Shown: positions 62,088 through 64,000 of the stretch, piece by piece
Layout: each line of letters starts with the position of its first letter
How positions within the stretch are numbered: the stretch's first letter is position 1
Assembly: GCF_039538005.1 (NCBI RefSeq)
Contig: NZ_BAABBO010000023.1
Span: forward strand, 1 to 64,000
Reading direction: 5' to 3'
Source: Allohahella marinimesophila
GTDB lineage: Bacteria > Pseudomonadota > Gammaproteobacteria > Pseudomonadales > Oleiphilaceae
Length of the DNA stretch: 64,000 bases
The notes under the pieces: model-generated
What the model saw: the letters and a program-made list of their open reading frames with translations, nothing else
The model's database searches: none
What the model was told of the DNA's origin: nothing
Made by a program: the position numbers and the translations under genes

Positions 62088-62342
62088 CTAGAAAGAGATC
62101 CCGGCTGCCAGCTCTCTGGAGCTGAGGCGCTCTGCAGTATGTCGTGCGCCTCGGTCTCGCTGGTGAACTTTGCGCTCGAGCAGCGGGCTCGGCCATTCTT
62201 CACCAAGTTGAATTGGTTGAGTCTGAAAATTACGCTGACTCGCCTGGCGTGCTGAAATTTCAAATGTCAGCGTAGCCAGCACGATCAGGACGCTGAACAG
62301 GCTCAGGACTAGGGATATCTTGATACGGCGGTGGGGGAACAT
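62088..62342 (-). CDS. Possible small single-pass membrane protein
   Basis: 84 codons from the ATG at 62342; the frame is open to 62399. A basic N terminus (FPHRRIK) leads into one strong membrane helix (ISLVLSLFSVLIVLATLTF), followed by a polar, Arg/Glu-rich tail. I do not recognise it. It lies 108 bases after gspC on the same strand, where gspD would usually be. The ribosome site is weak. It could be a real short gene or chance. Confidence 0.4.
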   Translation of the reverse strand: MFPHRRIKISLVLSLFSVLIVLATLTFEISARQASQRNFQTQPIQLGEEWPSPLLERKVHQRDRGARHTAERLSSRELAAGISF

Positions 62343-62450
62343 CAGAATCCACACTACAAACTGGTTTAAGCGAGTATATCCAGCTGAAGGGAGGATCACT
62401 TTATAAGAATGGTGAAGCTATGTTACAGATCGTAGGCTACAGGCAATGCC

Positions 62451-63266
62451 TTACTGAGCCTGGGACCGAATGGTTTCTCGCATTTTCTGCAGTCGGTCGC
62501 GAATTTCAGCCCTGCGGGCTTCCTCGAGCTCGCTGACAGCTTCAGTAGCCGGTACCGGCTCTGCCGGAATGCCTTCAGGAGGCTCATAGCCAGCGGCATC
62601 GAACTGCTCGCCCGGTATTGCAGAGCCTTCATCAGGGGTGACTTCAGGGGCATATTCATTAAGCTCCTGAACTTCAGGCTGGTAAACGGGAACATCTCCG
62701 GACTGGTCATAGCCTGAGTCCTGGTAGTCCTGCTCGTAAGTCTGGTTATAACTGTCGTTCGAGGGCGAATAAGCTTCGACATTACTGCCGCTGCCGAGCT
62801 CTTCAGGAAAGAAAAGGTTTTCCAGTTGACCGCTTCTGTCGATGACGACGCGATTAGCGTAGACCGAGTGCAGACTGGCATTGCCGGGCATGCTTTCGCC
62901 AACTCTGAAGAAATCGGTGATACGGTCGGGCCCTTCGATGAGGGCGCCACCAACGTCTGTTTCACCGGAGGATGAAATGCCGCGCAAGGTCAGTTGCAGG
63001 TTGGTCTCGGGCAGTTCCTCGGTCGTCTGCACAGGTGCGGGCGCGCTGGCAGTCGGACTGCCGAACAGATTGAGCCCCAGCAACTGTCGCACGGGCCGCT
63101 GTACCACGGCGTTACCGCTCTGTGCACTGACCGCAACCGGCGGCCGCTTGAGCTGCTGATAGTCGCGCCACAGTGCGAGTGAGTGTGATGTCAGGTAGAC
63201 TGCTGCGCAGACGACGATTATTGTCGTGAGCAGCCAGGGCAGCCATTGTTGTAGTCTTGAAGGCAT
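62451..63266 (-). CDS. Type II secretion GspC-like protein without a PDZ domain
   Basis: 271 residues. A short cytoplasmic end is followed by one membrane helix (WLPWLLTTIIVVCAAVYLT), then the homology region with LLGLNLFG and NLQLTLRGISSS, GGALIEGPDRITDFFRVGESMPGNASLHSVYANRVVIDRSG, which in GspC contacts the outer-membrane secretin. The usual C-terminal PDZ domain is replaced by an acidic, Tyr/Pro-rich stretch (about 150-245) and a short basic helix. It is divergent from gspE; gspD does not follow. Confidence 0.82.
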   Translation of the reverse strand: MPSRLQQWLPWLLTTIIVVCAAVYLTSHSLALWRDYQQLKRPPVAVSAQSGNAVVQRPVRQLLGLNLFGSPTASAPAPVQTTEELPETNLQLTLRGISSSGETDVGGALIEGPDRITDFFRVGESMPGNASLHSVYANRVVIDRSGQLENLFFPEELGSGSNVEAYSPSNDSYNQTYEQDYQDSGYDQSGDVPVYQPEVQELNEYAPEVTPDEGSAIPGEQFDAAGYEPPEGIPAEPVPATEAVSELEEARRAEIRDRLQKMRETIRSQAQ

Positions 63267-63381
63267 CAAGCCCGCCTGAATTTAAGGGTTTACGAAAATT
63301 TTAAGACTGTGACGCAGAACATCGAACGCGCCTCAGCTATGATTAGTATACTCTAGCCGTCGAAATAGCTTACACAAAACT

Positions 63382-64000
63382 ATGCCAAACAACAGCCAGT
63401 CACAAGCCTTAGCAACGCCGGAACGGGAAGCGGTTAACATCTATCGCCTGCCTTTTAACTTTGCCAAGCGTCATGGAATCTTTATTTCGCAGCCGGATGA
63501 ACAGACTGGGCGTCAGCTCATTCAGTTCAGGCCGCCGCTCAATCCACAGGTTTTCGCTGAGGTAAACCGGTTTTCCGGTGGCCAGTGCGAGTTCAAGGCT
63601 GTCGGAGCGAACGAGTTCGACGAAGCACTCGGACGCGCCTATCAGAACGATAGTGCCGAAGCCATGCAGATGGTGGAGGGCCTCGGTGACGACATGGATC
63701 TCGCGAGTCTTGCGGATTCAGTGCCGGAAACCGAGGATCTGCTCGAGCAGGAAGATGATGCGCCGATCATACGGCTCATCAATGCGATCCTGACCGAGGC
63801 CGTCAAGTCGAGCGCCTCGGATATTCACATCGAGACCTATGAGAAGGACCTGATAGTCCGCTTCCGGGTCGACGGTGTGCTGCGTGAGATCGTGAAGCCC
63901 AAACGAGCCCTCGCGCCGCTGCTGGTCTCGCGTATCAAGGTCATGGCAAGACTGGATATTGCTGAAAAGCGTGTTCCGCAAGACGGCCGTATCTCACTGC
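63382..64000 (+). CDS. gspE: Type II secretion ATPase GspE, N-terminal part (runs off the window)
   Basis: Starts at ATG 63382 and stays open to the last base (206 codons seen). The N1 domain is followed by APIIRLINAILTEAVKSSASDIHIE, the linker to the N2 domain with VRFRVDGVLREI, and RIKVMARLDIAEKRVPQDGRI, hallmarks of GspE/PilB-type secretion ATPases; Walker motifs would lie beyond the window. GspE drives the pseudopilus of the type II system. The divergent gspC/gspE layout resembles the xcpPQ/xcpR-Z order of Pseudomonas. Confidence 0.93.
   Translation, partial: MPNNSQSQALATPEREAVNIYRLPFNFAKRHGIFISQPDEQTGRQLIQFRPPLNPQVFAEVNRFSGGQCEFKAVGANEFDEALGRAYQNDSAEAMQMVEGLGDDMDLASLADSVPETEDLLEQEDDAPIIRLINAILTEAVKSSASDIHIETYEKDLIVRFRVDGVLREIVKPKRALAPLLVSRIKVMARLDIAEKRVPQDGRISL

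Noticed and set aside
1..64000. CRISPR arrays, rRNA or tRNA genes, insertion sequences, prophage genes
   Set aside because: I saw no regularly spaced repeats, no tRNA-like clover-leaf regions in the gaps, and no transposase, integrase or phage structural motifs.

Overview
The window looks like the chromosome of a free-living gammaproteobacterium, probably aquatic. GC content is moderate, genes are dense, and the set includes the glycogen cluster, electron-transfer flavoproteins with their quinone oxidoreductase, the start of a leucine-degradation (liu) operon, DUF1285 and DUF6231 proteins, a phasin, a type II secretion pair (gspC and gspE facing apart) and a PrsK/PrsR/PrsT module of the PEP-CTERM type. 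I cannot name the genus. I see no rRNA, tRNA, CRISPR array, insertion sequence or prophage.

Layout. (1) 1-8.1 kb: two large secreted paralogues, each a beta-propeller (DUF4185-like) followed by three or four repeats of one carbohydrate-binding-like module. They flank an Sfp-type phosphopantetheinyl transferase and an antisense gene remnant; a DUF481 outer-membrane protein follows. (2) 8.2-19.1 kb: glycogen metabolism. A full-length homologue of the alpha/beta regulatory subunits of eukaryotic phosphorylase kinase is translationally coupled to glgB and glgX; glgC is convergent, then glgA and a DUF6231 gene. (3) 19.1-25.8 kb: a compact minus-strand operon for a DUF2235 hydrolase fused to a PilZ domain, a histone-deacetylase-family amidohydrolase, an ABC ATPase, a YbbP/FtsX-like permease and an AttH-like secreted protein. 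(4) 26-38 kb: envelope glycan locus. Two GT2 proteins (one without its catalytic motifs) and a FemAB/CelD-like acyltransferase run left. To the right runs a set resembling the polyprenyl-phosphoryl-arabinose route of mycobacteria: HAD-UbiA, DprE1, DprE2, a small EamA/SMR-type transporter, an epimerase, an acyltransferase and a GT-C glycosyltransferase. (5) 38.1-44.4 kb: prsK-prsR-prsT. (6) 44.5-50.2 kb: a degenerate SDR with an acyltransferase, a voltage-sensor-like membrane protein with no pore, a phasin, a TetR regulator and an HD phosphohydrolase. (7) 50.4-54.4 kb: a response regulator-PP2C phosphatase, a STAS protein, gpsA, sixA and DUF1285, closed by a bidirectional terminator. (8) 54.5-58.0 kb: ETF-QO divergent from etfB-etfA across a perfect 26-bp PsrA-like palindrome. 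(9) 58.1-62 kb: PCuAC copper chaperone; liuR-liuA-liuB with an operator-like dyad, without liuCDE. (10) 62-64 kb: small membrane ORF, gspC, and gspE running off the window.

The strongest leads are the phosphorylase-kinase-like regulator inside the glycogen operon, the DUF2235-PilZ fusion linked to a deacetylase and an ABC exporter, and the arabinose-lipid-like pathway. The propeller/CBM gene pair has two oddities: an assembly frameshift at a single N (position 2667), and an unlisted antisense coding remnant (3901-4197) truncated exactly where the second paralogue begins.
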